Assembly: GCA_002838815.1 (NCBI GenBank)
Contig: LQGW01000025.1
Coordinates: 1 to 57,313, forward strand
DNA from: Clostridiaceae bacterium JG1575
GTDB lineage: Bacteria > Bacillota > Clostridia > Clostridiales > Clostridiaceae
Direction of reading: 5' to 3'
DNA length: 57,313 bases
Positions 8,920-18,258 of the stretch are shown piece by piece; within the stretch, counting starts at the first letter, position 1; each line of letters opens with the position of its first letter. Position numbers and translations under genes: made by a program. The notes beneath the pieces were generated by a model. That model made no database searches. It was not told the DNA's origin and saw only the letters and a list, made by a program, of their open reading frames with translations.

Positions 8920-10503
8920 ATGAAACTTGGGGAACTTTTTCAGGAAATTCCCATGGAACGGGTGCATCGGTATGCGCCGGAGCGTTCCTTGGACCTCATC
9001 ACCAATGAGTCCAAGGCATGCCGTCCCGGGGCGCTGTATGTCGCCATTCCCGGTCAGCGCGTGGATGGTCATTGGTTCTTAAAAGAGGTCCTGGAGCGCG
9101 GGGCGGAGGCAGCCATCGTTCAACACATCGATGAGTCGCTTCCCTTATGCCAGATTGAGGTGCCCAACTCCAGAAGAGCTTGGAGCGCCCTCTCCGCGGT
9201 GTATTACGGGCACCCGTCCCGAGGCATGATGGTCTATGGCATCACGGCCACCAACGGAAAAACCACCATCTCCTTCATGCTCGATTCCATTTTGCGCGGG
9301 GCGCATCATAAGCCTGGTCTCATCGGTACCGTGAAGATCCGGTTGGGGGACGAGCTTTTGGCCGCGCAAATGACGACGCCCGAGGCGTTTGTTTTGCAGC
9401 GCTATTTCCGGGAAATGGCGGATCACGGGCTAGACTCTTGCGTCATGGAGGTTTCCTCCTCGGCCTTAGAGCAGGATCGGGCCGCAGACGTTGCATTCGA
9501 CGTGGTGAGCTTTAATAACTTTTCCCGCGAGCACATCGATCAGCACGGCTCCTTGGAGGCTTATTGGCAGGCCAAGGCGTCCTTAATCACGCAGGCGTCC
9601 TCAAAGAGCGTCGCGGTGATCAATTTGGACGACGCCAGGATCCGTACGCTGCAGGGCCAAAGCGCGGCGTCGTTTTTGACCTACGGCATCGCGTCCAAGG
9701 ACGCGGATCTTTTGGCCGTGGATCTTCAGGTGTCGGGGCCCACGGTGTCCTTCACCCTCCTCATCCCCCGGCCCGTTTATTTGGCCGGCGTGGACCGAAC
9801 GGTGCCCGCTGGCGCTTGGCCGATGAAGGTGGGTTCCCCTGGGCAGCACACCGTAGCCAATGCGTTGGCTTGTTGCGCCATGGCGCTGGCGGGGGGGATA
9901 AAACCAATGGATCTTGCACCGGGACTTTTGGCCTACGGCGGCGTGGAGCGGCGCTTTGAGGTGCTCTATCACGGCCCCTTTACCATCTTGGATGATCATT
10001 TTGCCAATCAAAGCAACATCCGGACGACCCTTTCGAGTCTAAGTCAGATGGACTACAATAAGTTGCACATCTGCTACGCCATCCGGGGCAATCGAGGCGT
10101 GATTGTCAATCGGGAAAATGTGGCGGCCATGGCGCCCTTTTTTAAAGACCTACGGGTGGGGCGGTTCATCGCCACGCAGACCTTGGGCGAAGTCACAGAA
10201 AAGGACGTGGTGCATGATGAGGAGCGAGCGGCCTTTTTGGACGAGGCGGTACGCTGCGGCCTGGCGCCGGAACTGATCCCTCCCTTGGATGAAGCCATTG
10301 AAGCGGTGCTGGATGCGGCGGACTCCGGCGATCTGATTCTTTTGGCCGGCTGTCAGGGCATGGACCTTGGCGCCGGAAAAATCCTAACCCTTTTGGCCCA
10401 GCGCCATCCCGAGCAAAAAGCAAAAATTCTTTGGCCTTTGAACGACCGCGTCTGCGGTCAAACGATCCCCCATCCCCCCAACAAAAAGGAGACCCAGCAA
10501 TGA
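8920..10503 (+). CDS. Divergent MurE-like Mur ligase
   Basis: ATP-dependent amide ligase of the Mur family, 527 residues. The start at 8920 has AGGAGGT at 8907; earlier in-frame codons lack a site. The N-terminal domain (DLITNESKACRPGALYVAIPG) and the P-loop GITATNGKTT with the following TTPEAF and VMEVSSSAL match MurE, which adds the third amino acid of the peptidoglycan stem. The C-terminal domain is odd: MurE normally has a DYAHTPD-like motif, where this protein reads LDDHFANQSN, and no DNPR or DNPxxDDP motif is found where the amino-acid-binding loop should be. It ends GCQGMDLGAGK instead of the usual KGRExYQ. It overlaps murG by ATGA, so the two are translationally coupled. It may be a specialised MurE or a ligase with another substrate. 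Confidence 0.75.
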   Translation: MKLGELFQEIPMERVHRYAPERSLDLITNESKACRPGALYVAIPGQRVDGHWFLKEVLERGAEAAIVQHIDESLPLCQIEVPNSRRAWSALSAVYYGHPSRGMMVYGITATNGKTTISFMLDSILRGAHHKPGLIGTVKIRLGDELLAAQMTTPEAFVLQRYFREMADHGLDSCVMEVSSSALEQDRAADVAFDVVSFNNFSREHIDQHGSLEAYWQAKASLITQASSKSVAVINLDDARIRTLQGQSAASFLTYGIASKDADLLAVDLQVSGPTVSFTLLIPRPVYLAGVDRTVPAGAWPMKVGSPGQHTVANALACCAMALAGGIKPMDLAPGLLAYGGVERRFEVLYHGPFTILDDHFANQSNIRTTLSSLSQMDYNKLHICYAIRGNRGVIVNRENVAAMAPFFKDLRVGRFIATQTLGEVTEKDVVHDEERAAFLDEAVRCGLAPELIPPLDEAIEAVLDAADSGDLILLAGCQGMDLGAGKILTLLAQRHPEQKAKILWPLNDRVCGQTIPHPPNKKETQQ

Positions 10504-11654
10504 AAAAAATCATTCTCACCGGTGGCGGCACCGCCGGACACGTCATGGGCAATTTTGCTCTGTTGCCCGGTCTTCGGGAACGGGGCTTTGAGGTGGTTTA
10601 TGTGGGGTCTTACGACGGCATCGAGCGCGATTTGGCTAAGGAGGAGGGGCTGACCTACCGGGCCATCTCCTCTGGCATGCTGCGGCGCTTTGCAAGTTTT
10701 GAGAACGTCACGGATATGTTCCGCGTGGTAAAGGGGATTGGGGACGCCTTGCGGGTGTTGCGCCAGGAGCGTCCGGATGTGATTTTCAGCAAAGGCGGCT
10801 ATGTGACGGTTCCGGTGGCGGTGGCGGCGGCCCTCTTGCACATTCCCTTCATCGCCCATGAATCGGACCTATCCCCGGGTCTTGCCAATCGCCTGGCGGC
10901 GCGTTTTGCCAAGAAGATGCTCGTAACCTTCCCAGAGACCGCCGCGGCGTTCGGCGCCAAGGGACAAGCCGTGGGCTCTCCTTTGCGCCAGGAGCTCCTT
11001 GAAGGGGATCGGGTGCGGGGGCTCGAGCACTTGGGCTTTTCGGGGGACAAGCCCGTGCTTTTGGCCATGGGGGGCTCTTTAGGCTCCAAGGTCATCAACG
11101 AAGCCATCTGGTCGAATCTTTCCGAGCTTTTGTGCGAATACGACCTCATTCACCTCACGGGCAAGGGCCACTTGCGCCAGGATCTTTTGGGCCGGCCGGG
11201 GTATCGCCAGATGGAGTATGCGGGGGAGGAGATGAAGGATCTTTTGGCGGCCTGCGACCTGGTAGTGTCTCGAGCGGGATCCAATTCCATTTTTGAATTT
11301 TTGGTCCTCAAAAAACCCCACTTACTGATTCCCTTAGGGCTCAACCAAAGCCGGGGCGATCAGATCCTCAATGCCCGCTCCTTTCAAAAGGCCGGATATT
11401 CCATGGTCTTGCAGGAGGAAGAAGTGACGCAGCAAGCATTTTTGGCCCATCTTCGATCCCTGCGCGAAGAACGGGGGGAATACATCGAGCGCATGGGGCA
11501 GGCAGAGCTCGCCCATACCTTGCCGGTGATCCTCGATCTTTTGGAGGCGGCGGTAAAGGAAAATAAGCGCCCGAAGCTTCGTTCGCCGCAACAAAAGCCC
11601 CCTTGCTTAAACTTTCAAAAAACTCACGCCGAGGACCCCAAGCATCGTTCGTAG
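10500..11654 (+). CDS. murG: MurG, UDP-GlcNAc--lipid I N-acetylglucosaminyltransferase
   Basis: Glycosyltransferase that converts lipid I to lipid II on the inner face of the membrane; 384 residues. The start ATG at 10500 overlaps the preceding stop as ATGA and has AAAAGGAG about 10 bases upstream. GGGTAGHVMGN is the N-terminal glycine-rich loop, KGGYVTVPVAVAA and HESDLSPGLANRLA follow, and SRAGSNSIFEFLVL is the donor-binding segment. HESDxxPGLAN and the SRGDQILNA region match the Staphylococcus-type MurG better than the HExNxxxGxxN type of Proteobacteria. The last ~25 residues are a basic, low-complexity tail. Pairing with a MurE-like ligase points to the same wall pathway. Confidence 0.92.
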   Translation: MKKIILTGGGTAGHVMGNFALLPGLRERGFEVVYVGSYDGIERDLAKEEGLTYRAISSGMLRRFASFENVTDMFRVVKGIGDALRVLRQERPDVIFSKGGYVTVPVAVAAALLHIPFIAHESDLSPGLANRLAARFAKKMLVTFPETAAAFGAKGQAVGSPLRQELLEGDRVRGLEHLGFSGDKPVLLAMGGSLGSKVINEAIWSNLSELLCEYDLIHLTGKGHLRQDLLGRPGYRQMEYAGEEMKDLLAACDLVVSRAGSNSIFEFLVLKKPHLLIPLGLNQSRGDQILNARSFQKAGYSMVLQEEEVTQQAFLAHLRSLREERGEYIERMGQAELAHTLPVILDLLEAAVKENKRPKLRSPQQKPPCLNFQKTHAEDPKHRS

Positions 11655-11716
11655 CGGATCCAGGCGATTGGCCTTTGCGAAGGATGCAACGCCGATCTGA
11701 ATTTTTGATGAACTAT

Positions 11717-11755
11717 GGCCCGCCCCGCAGTAGGGGGCGGGCCTTGTACTATAAT
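11717..11755 (+). promoter_or_regulatory. Hairpin fused to a promoter ahead of the beta-CASP hydrolase gene
   Basis: A perfect 10-bp stem, GGCCCGCCCC (11717-11726) with GGGGCGGGCC (11734-11743), ends only six bases before TATAAT (11750-11755). The stem can end the murG transcript, although the T tract is short. The -35 position of the next promoter would fall in its loop. Confidence 0.6.
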
Positions 11756-11825
11756 GGGGGTAATAAGATTCCAAGCTTTGGTGGTCGCTTGGACCGCCTA
11801 TTTTTGGGGAGCCTAGGAGGAAGCT

Positions 11826-13400
11826 ATGAATTTGGAATTTTCAGGAGCCGCCGGATGCGTCACAGGTTCGGCCCACCTTGTGGAGGTGGGGGGACGAAAG
11901 GTGCTGCTGGATTGCGGACTTTATCAGGGTGCGGACGCCAAGGGGGGCGGAAACGAGGAATTCTCCTTTGATCCCGCCTCCATTGACCTTCTGATTTTAT
12001 CGCACGCACACATCGATCATTCCGGACGCATTCCTTTGCTTTATCAAAAAGGGTTTCGCGGACGGATTCTCTGTACGCCGCCCACGAAGGATCTTTGCGA
12101 CATCATGCTGCGCGATTCCGCCTACATTCAAGAGCAGGATGCGGAGCGGGATAACCGAAAGCGTCTTCGCCACAATGAGGCTCCCTTGAAGCCCCTTTAC
12201 ACCATTGAGGATGCCGCGGGAAGCTTAGCGCTTTTTGAAGCCCAAGAATACGGGAAAATCTCCCAGCCGCTGCCCGGGGTGTCCGTGCGGTTTTCCGATG
12301 CCGGTCACATGCTGGGCTCGGCCTTTGTGGAGCTTTTTCTGAAAGAGGAGGGAGAAGAGGAGATTCGTTTCGTGTTCTCCGGAGACATCGGCAACCGCAA
12401 TGTGCCGCTGATGACGGATCCCACCACCATTGATGAGGCGGATGTGGTGCTGATGGAATCCACCTACGGCGATCGGTTGCACGAAGCTCAGGAGAGCGAA
12501 AATGAGCGTCTCTTGGAAATCATCAACAGCACCGTCGCTCGAGGCGGCAACGTCGTCATCCCATCTTTTGCCGTGGGGCGCACCCAAGAGATACTATACG
12601 TGCTCAACCGCTTTTCCTTGGAGGGACGGCTGGATTCCCGCGTCAACGTTTTTGTGGATTCTCCCCTTGCCAGTAAGGCCACCGCGGTCTTTGATCGTCA
12701 CAGCGCTTATTTTGACGAAGAGGCTCAGGAAATGATGCGCCATGGGGACAACGTCCTTTCGTTCCCGCAACTGCACTTCACGGAAACGGTGGAGGACAGC
12801 CGCAAACTCAACCACACCTCGTCGGGTCTTGTGATCTTGTCCGCCTCAGGCATGGCGGAGGCCGGGCGAGTGCGCCATCACTTAAAGCACAACCTATGGC
12901 GACCGGAGTGTTCCGTGGTCTTCGTGGGCTATCAGGCCCAGCAAACCCTCGGACGCATCCTTTTGGACGGCGCCAAGGAAGTAAAAATCTTTGGGGAGCC
13001 CATTGCCGTCTTGGCCCGGATTACTCAGATTCACGGGCTTTCGGGGCATGCGGATCAAAAGGGGCTCCTGGAATTTGCTCAGGGCTTTCATAAAAAAGTG
13101 CCCAAGAAGATCTTTTTGATTCACGGCGATGACACCGCTCGCCAGGTTCTGGCCGCAAAGCTTCGGGAGATGGGGCTGACGGTGTCCCTGCCCATGCCCA
13201 AAGAGCGGTTTGAAATCCGAGATCTCAAAGACCTGGCTCGTCCGGATGCCACGCGGGTGATATCGGCTTCGAAAATTGAACAAAGCGCCCATTTAAAAGA
13301 AAAGCTCATCAATGAAATTCACACCATGGATCTTTATCACTTGACGCAAAAAGAAATTTTAGACCGATTGCAATCCGTGTTGTCGGATCACGCCCTGTAG
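11826..13400 (+). CDS. MBL-fold/beta-CASP RNA-processing-type hydrolase
   Basis: 524-residue metallo-beta-lactamase-fold hydrolase of the beta-CASP group related to CPSF-73/Ysh1. It opens with FSGAAGCVTGSAHLVEV, has the zinc motif HAHIDH at 60-65, and continues with MLGSAFVEL, FSGDIGNRNVPL and MESTYGDR. The beta-CASP insert and C-terminal metal ligands appear in ILSASGMAEAGRVRHHL and IHGLSGHADQ. Family members are mostly ribonucleases acting on 5' or 3' RNA ends; the substrate here is unknown. AGGAGGAAGCT precedes the ATG. It is followed after 30 bases by a GNAT gene on the same strand with no terminator between, so the two are probably co-transcribed. Confidence 0.9.
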   Translation: MNLEFSGAAGCVTGSAHLVEVGGRKVLLDCGLYQGADAKGGGNEEFSFDPASIDLLILSHAHIDHSGRIPLLYQKGFRGRILCTPPTKDLCDIMLRDSAYIQEQDAERDNRKRLRHNEAPLKPLYTIEDAAGSLALFEAQEYGKISQPLPGVSVRFSDAGHMLGSAFVELFLKEEGEEEIRFVFSGDIGNRNVPLMTDPTTIDEADVVLMESTYGDRLHEAQESENERLLEIINSTVARGGNVVIPSFAVGRTQEILYVLNRFSLEGRLDSRVNVFVDSPLASKATAVFDRHSAYFDEEAQEMMRHGDNVLSFPQLHFTETVEDSRKLNHTSSGLVILSASGMAEAGRVRHHLKHNLWRPECSVVFVGYQAQQTLGRILLDGAKEVKIFGEPIAVLARITQIHGLSGHADQKGLLEFAQGFHKKVPKKIFLIHGDDTARQVLAAKLREMGLTVSLPMPKERFEIRDLKDLARPDATRVISASKIEQSAHLKEKLINEIHTMDLYHLTQKEILDRLQSVLSDHAL

Positions 13401-13430
13401 GGTCGGGGAAAAGGAGTGGAACAATACTTC

Positions 13431-13949
13431 ATGAATTCACATCTAAAAAAAACAAGCATACGGCGCTTGTTGCCGAAAGAAGGCATGCGGCTCAAGCCCT
13501 TGCGGTTGCGCATGCTCCAGGAAATGCCCAAGGCCTTCAACGAGCACATGGCTAAGTTTCAAGAAAAAAACGACGACTACTGGATCGGCCGCGCTGAGAA
13601 AATCGAAACCTTTATTCTATCGGTGGGATCCATGGATGTCGGCACCATCGGCGTGGAGCCCTTGGGGGAAGAGGGCGTGCGATTGATCACTCTTTGGGTG
13701 GATCCGACCCATCGCCACAAAGGCTATGGCCGGGCACTGATTCGAGAGGCTTTGACCGTGGCCATGGCGCGAGGCGCAGAGGTGGCGGTGGTTGAGGTGC
13801 TGCGGGAAAACCACAATGCCGTGACCTGCTATGAAGAGGAGGGATTCCGCTACGTCGGAGAAACCAAAGAAGGGGTCATTACCATGGAAAAGTATTTGGA
13901 TCGGGATCCGATGCCCTTGGAAATGCAGCCGCTGACCTTTAATCCCTAA
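13431..13949 (+). CDS. GNAT family N-acetyltransferase
   Basis: 172-residue acetyltransferase using acetyl-CoA. The GNAT core is clear: RPLRLRMLQEMPKAF-like N-terminus, then LITLWVDPTHRHKGYGRALI (acetyl-CoA pyrophosphate loop HRHKGYGRAL) and the C-terminal ENHNAVTCYEEEGFRYVGE. The ATG at 13431 is chosen with AAGGAG at 13411-13416, a rather long 14-base gap; GTG at 13416 overlaps the ribosome site, so it is unlikely, and ATG at 13485 is a second alternative. The substrate cannot be predicted. It shares a likely transcript with the beta-CASP hydrolase and ends at the terminator near 14000. Confidence 0.85.
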   Translation: MNSHLKKTSIRRLLPKEGMRLKPLRLRMLQEMPKAFNEHMAKFQEKNDDYWIGRAEKIETFILSVGSMDVGTIGVEPLGEEGVRLITLWVDPTHRHKGYGRALIREALTVAMARGAEVAVVEVLRENHNAVTCYEEEGFRYVGETKEGVITMEKYLDRDPMPLEMQPLTFNP

Positions 13950-13994
13950 TCTGTACCAATCCACTCTGATTTCTATATTAAATCTAAACTCTGT

Positions 13995-14040
13995 CAATGG
14001 GCCACCTTCTCCTTGGGAAGGCGGTCCATTATTTTGGTTG
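13995..14040 (+). terminator. Intrinsic terminator after the GNAT gene
   Basis: AATGGGCCACCTTC pairs with GAAGGCGGTCCATT through two G-U pairs, with a TCCTTGG loop and a T-rich tail. The gap 13950-14338 holds this terminator, the PFOR promoter and a ~150-base PFOR leader; no gene is seen. Confidence 0.75.
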
Positions 14041-14154
14041 TTCCCCCGAATGGCCCGCGGTGTAGTAAAAAAAAGTTCTCCTCAGCCGTCTCTTTTTTTT
14101 TGGGAAGTCCGGATCCAGGCGGGTTTGCCCATTTTTAAGGGGCATTCGATTCTG

Positions 14155-14182
14155 TTGCATTTTCGAAAAGATGTTATATAAT
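14155..14182 (+). promoter_or_regulatory. PFOR promoter
   Basis: TTGCAT (14155-14160), 16-base spacer, TATAAT (14177-14182). The predicted transcript has a leader of about 150 bases before the start at 14339. Confidence 0.65.
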
Positions 14183-14338
14183 TGAGGGGTAAAGGACAGT
14201 GTGCGCCTTCCCATCCGGCGGATGAGGGGGTCGGATTGTTCCAGCGACTGACCAAGTCCTACAATTTTTATTCGGGGCGGAAATTCGGCATCGGGTCGGA
14301 TTTCAAAGTAAAAATCAATGTAAGGAGAGAGTTCCATC

Positions 14339-17300
14339 ATGAGAATGATCAAAACCATGGATGGCAACAACGCTGCGGCTTATGTGTCTTACGCATTTTC
14401 CGAAGTAGCTGCCATCTACCCCATCACGCCTTCTTCCCCCATGCCGGAGTCCATCGACGAATGGGCTTCCGCCGGGAGAAAGAATTTATTCGGCACCACC
14501 GTTAAGGTGGTGGAAATGCAGTCCGAGGCCGGCGCTGCCGGAGCCGTCCACGGATCCTTGCAGGCTGGTTCCTTGACCAGCACCTACACGGCCTCCCAGG
14601 GGCTTCTTCTGATGCTGCCCAACATGTACAAAATCGCCGGTGAATTGCTGCCGGGCGTTTTCCATGTGGCTGCTCGCGCCTTGGCCGCCCATGCCTTGTC
14701 GATCTTCGGGGATCACCAGGACGTGATGGCCGCACGGGCCACGGGCTTTGTCATGCTCGCCGAGTCTTCCGTTCAGGAAGTCATGGACTTATCCGCGGTG
14801 GCTCATTTGACCGCCATCCGGGCAAGCCTCCCCGTGCTGAACTTCTTTGATGGATTCCGGACCTCCCATGAGGTTCAAAAAATCGAAGTCTGGTCCGATG
14901 AAGAATTGGCCAAGATGGTCGATTGGGACAAGGTGCAGGAATTCCGCTCCAAATCCCTCAACCCCGAGCGTCCCGTCACCCGCGGAACGGCTCAAAACCC
15001 CGACATCTACTTCCAAGGCCGCGAAGCCAGCAACAAATTCTATTTGGAAGTTCCCGGCATTGTCGAGCACTACATGCATGAAGTCAGCGGCGTAACGGGC
15101 AGAAACTACAGCCTCTTTAATTATCACGGCGCAGAGGATGCAGAGTACGTGATCGTGGCCATGGGGTCTGTGTGCGATGCCATGGAAGAAGTTGTGGACT
15201 ACCTTAACGCCAAGGGCGAGAAAGTCGGTATGGTCAACGTCCACCTTTTCCGGCCCTTCTCCATTTCCCATTTCTTGGAGGCCATTCCCAAGAGCTGCAA
15301 AAAGATTGCTGTTTTGGATCGTACGAAAGAACCCGGATCCCTCGGAGAGCCCCTATATCAAGACGTCCGCACGGCATTTTATGATCTTGAGGAGCGTCCC
15401 GTCATCGTGGGCGGCCGCTACGGCTTAGGCTCCAAGGACGTGACCCCCGGACAGATCATCGCCGTCTACGAAAACCTCAAGCGCGAAGAAGTGAAGAACG
15501 CCTTCACCTTGGGTATTGTGGACGATGTGACCTTCACCTCCCTACCCAATGCAGAGGAAGTCAACATCACGCCGGAAGGAACCGTTCAGTGCAAATTCTG
15601 GGGTCTTGGCTCCGATGGTACGGTGGGCGCCAATAAATCCGCCATCAAGATCATCGGCGACCACACGGACCTTTACGCGCAAGGATACTTCTCCTACGAC
15701 TCGAAGAAGTCCGGCGGAATCACCGTATCCCACCTGCGCTTTGGAAAGCATCGCATTCGGGCACCGTATCTTGTGCAATCCGCCGATTTCATTGCTTGCC
15801 ACAATCCGTCCTATGTCAATAAGTACGACCTGTTAAAGGGCATCAAGGATGGAGGAACCTTCCTCTTGAACGCACCTTGGCCTGCCGAAGAAGTGGCGGC
15901 TCACCTGCCGGCTTCTTTGAAAAAGACCTTGGCGGAAAAGAACATCAAGTTCTACGTCATTGACGCTCAGCACATCGCTCAGGAAATCGGATTGGGAACG
16001 CGCATCAATATGATCATGCAGGCTGGCTTCTTTAAGCTCGCTAACGTAATCCCCGTAGAGGATGCCGTGAAGTACCTAAAAGAATCCGTTGTGAAAAGCT
16101 ATGGCAAGAAGGGCGAGAAGGTCGTCAACATGAATAATGAAGCCATCGATAAGGGCGTCAATGCCTTGGTGGCCGTGGATGTGAAGAAAGAATGGGCTTC
16201 CCTTGGCAAAGAAGAAGCAGTGGGTGCTAAGGTGCCGGAATTCATTTCGAAGATCCTCATGCCCATGAACGCTCAAGAAGGGGACAGCCTGCCCGTATCC
16301 GCTTTTGTGGATGCTGCAGACGGAACCTTCCCGCAGGGCACCTCCGCTTATGAAAAACGCGGCATCGCCGTCAACGTGCCTGAGTGGCAGTTGGATGCCT
16401 GCATTCAGTGCAACCAGTGCGCTTATGTCTGCCCCCACGCCGTCATTCGTCCCTTCCTCTTGAATGAAGAAGAGGTTCAAAAGGCGCCGGAAGGATTCCA
16501 GACGAAAAAAGCCATGGGCGGCAAGACGTTTGCCGGCATGGACTTCAAAATCCAGGTTTCTGTGTTGGATTGTACGGGATGCGGAAACTGTGCCCAAGTC
16601 TGCCCGGCTCCGAAGAAGGCCCTCATCATGAAGCCCATCGAAAGCCAGATGCACGAGACCGAAAACTGGGATTACGCCATGAGCCTCAAACCCAAGGCGA
16701 ACCCGATGAACAAGTTCACCTTAAAGGGATCGCAGTTTGAGCAGCCGCTGCTTGAATTCTCCGGCGCTTGCGCTGGTTGTGGCGAGACCCCATACGCAAA
16801 GCTCATCACACAGCTCTACGGAGACCGCATGATGATCGCCAACGCCACGGGCTGCTCCTCCATCTGGGGCGCATCCGCTCCGGCAACGCCGTACACCGTC
16901 AATCACTTGGGAGAAGGTCCTTCCTGGGCCAACTCGCTCTTTGAAGACAACGCAGAGTTCGGTCTTGGCATGTACCTCGGCCACAACGCTCAAAGAGAGC
17001 GTCTGCGCGGTATGATGGAAGGCTACCTCAAGGACGGCAAGGCTCAGGGCGATTTGAAGGCAGCCATGGAGAACTACCTGGATCATTACGACAAGAGCGA
17101 AGAGAGCAAGGCCGCTAAGAACGCTTTGGTTCCGCTTTTGAAAGACAGCCAAAATGAAACCCTTGCGTTCCTTTATAAGAACAAAGAGTACCTCTCGAAG
17201 AAGAGCCAATGGATCATCGGTGGCGACGGCTGGGCCTATGACATCGGATACGGCGGCTTAGACCACGTGCTGGCTTCTGGAGAAGACGTCAATGTCCTCG

Positions 17301-18052
17301 TTTTGGATACTGAAGTATACTCCAATACCGGCGGACAGTCCTCCAAGTCCACCCCGACGGCGGCCATTGCTAAATTTGCCGCAGCTGGTAAGCGCACAAA
17401 GAAAAAGGACCTTGGCATGATGGCCATGAGTTATGGCTACGTCTATGTGGCTCAGATCGGTATGGGGGCAGACAAGAACCAAGCCATGAAGGCCATTACC
17501 GAGGCCGAGAGCTACAACGGCCCGTCCCTCATCATCGCTTATGCCCCCTGCATCAACCAGGGCTTGAAGAACGGCATGGGCATGAGCCAAGAGGAGACCA
17601 AGCGTGCGGTGGAATCCGGATACTGGACCCTCTATCGTTACAACCCGCTGCTCAAAGAAGAAGGCAAGAACCCCTTCACCTTGGATTCCAAGGAACCCAA
17701 GATGAACTTCAGAGAATTCCTCATGGGCGAGGTTCGTTATGCCTCCTTGCTCAAGGCCTTCCCCGAGGAAGCCGAGGGCTTGTTCGAAAAGACCGAGCAG
17801 GATGCCAGAGAGCGTCGTGAGAGCTACGTCCGTCTGGCTCAGATGGACTACTCCGACAAGCGCATCACCGCCAAGGATGTGAAACTTGGTGAAGACCAGA
17901 AAGTGGACCAAAACATCCAGGTCTCTGCTGTGGCCACTTCTGAATCTGCGCCCCGCGCTGGAGAAGATACCCCCAAAGCGGAGAACAACGACGATTTAAC
18001 CACCGGTACTGACGTACCCACCCGTGAAGGCAAAAAGTCCATCGAAGACTAA
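14339..18052 (+). CDS. nifJ: Pyruvate:ferredoxin (flavodoxin) oxidoreductase, single chain
   Basis: Converts pyruvate and CoA to acetyl-CoA and CO2 while reducing ferredoxin; 1237 residues, cytoplasmic. The start follows AAGGAGAGAG. All fused domains of the homodimeric enzyme are present. The ferredoxin-like domain has Cys688/691/694/698 and Cys745/748/751/755 for two [4Fe-4S] clusters. The proximal cluster ligands are Cys811, Cys814, Cys839 and Cys1071. GDGWAYDIGYGG from 962 and DTEVYSNTGGQSSKSTPTAA bind thiamine diphosphate. About 55 residues beyond the usual C-terminus are Lys/Glu/Thr-rich and have no Cys. It is a single-gene unit with its own promoter and terminator, and is the main source of reduced ferredoxin for a hydrogenase matured by the hydEGF products encoded at 37-41 kb. 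Confidence 0.97.
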   Translation: MRMIKTMDGNNAAAYVSYAFSEVAAIYPITPSSPMPESIDEWASAGRKNLFGTTVKVVEMQSEAGAAGAVHGSLQAGSLTSTYTASQGLLLMLPNMYKIAGELLPGVFHVAARALAAHALSIFGDHQDVMAARATGFVMLAESSVQEVMDLSAVAHLTAIRASLPVLNFFDGFRTSHEVQKIEVWSDEELAKMVDWDKVQEFRSKSLNPERPVTRGTAQNPDIYFQGREASNKFYLEVPGIVEHYMHEVSGVTGRNYSLFNYHGAEDAEYVIVAMGSVCDAMEEVVDYLNAKGEKVGMVNVHLFRPFSISHFLEAIPKSCKKIAVLDRTKEPGSLGEPLYQDVRTAFYDLEERPVIVGGRYGLGSKDVTPGQIIAVYENLKREEVKNAFTLGIVDDVTFTSLPNAEEVNITPEGTVQCKFWGLGSDGTVGANKSAIKIIGDHTDLYAQGYFSYDSKKSGGITVSHLRFGKHRIRAPYLVQSADFIACHNPSYVNKYDLLKGIKDGGTFLLNAPWPAEEVAAHLPASLKKTLAEKNIKFYVIDAQHIAQEIGLGTRINMIMQAGFFKLANVIPVEDAVKYLKESVVKSYGKKGEKVVNMNNEAIDKGVNALVAVDVKKEWASLGKEEAVGAKVPEFISKILMPMNAQEGDSLPVSAFVDAADGTFPQGTSAYEKRGIAVNVPEWQLDACIQCNQCAYVCPHAVIRPFLLNEEEVQKAPEGFQTKKAMGGKTFAGMDFKIQVSVLDCTGCGNCAQVCPAPKKALIMKPIESQMHETENWDYAMSLKPKANPMNKFTLKGSQFEQPLLEFSGACAGCGETPYAKLITQLYGDRMMIANATGCSSIWGASAPATPYTVNHLGEGPSWANSLFEDNAEFGLGMYLGHNAQRERLRGMMEGYLKDGKAQGDLKAAMENYLDHYDKSEESKAAKNALVPLLKDSQNETLAFLYKNKEYLSKKSQWIIGGDGWAYDIGYGGLDHVLASGEDVNVLVLDTEVYSNTGGQSSKSTPTAAIAKFAAAGKRTKKKDLGMMAMSYGYVYVAQIGMGADKNQAMKAITEAESYNGPSLIIAYAPCINQGLKNGMGMSQEETKRAVESGYWTLYRYNPLLKEEGKNPFTLDSKEPKMNFREFLMGEVRYASLLKAFPEEAEGLFEKTEQDARERRESYVRLAQMDYSDKRITAKDVKLGEDQKVDQNIQVSAVATSESAPRAGEDTPKAENNDDLTTGTDVPTREGKKSIED

Positions 18053-18076
18053 TTGCTGAGCGTACCCGAGGGTTTG

Positions 18077-18122
18077 GCCCGAGGGCTCTTCTTGAAGAAG
18101 AAGGGTCCTCGGGCTCTTTCTT
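18077..18122 (+). terminator. PFOR terminator
   Basis: GCCCGAGG (18077-18084) pairs with CCTCGGGC (18107-18114); an inner CTTCTT/AAGAAG stem fills the loop, and TCTTTCTT follows. A second small GGGG/CCCC hairpin with a T5 loop lies at 18123-18137. Confidence 0.85.
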
Positions 18123-18199
18123 GGGGTTTTTCGCCCCGTGGTCGAGAGAAAAAGGAGCCAGGGAAGGGCCAAGGCAAGGGGGACGCTGTGCGGGATTCG

Positions 18200-18208
18200 T
18201 GATAGAAT
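18200..18208 (+). promoter_or_regulatory. Extended -10 ahead of the transaldolase gene
   Basis: TGA followed by TAGAAT (18203-18208), about 50 bases before the start at 18259. No good -35 is present. Confidence 0.4.
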
Positions 18209-18258
18209 GAAAGGGATTGAGATTATAAAACCCAAAGGTTTATTTTAGGAGGTAGCAC

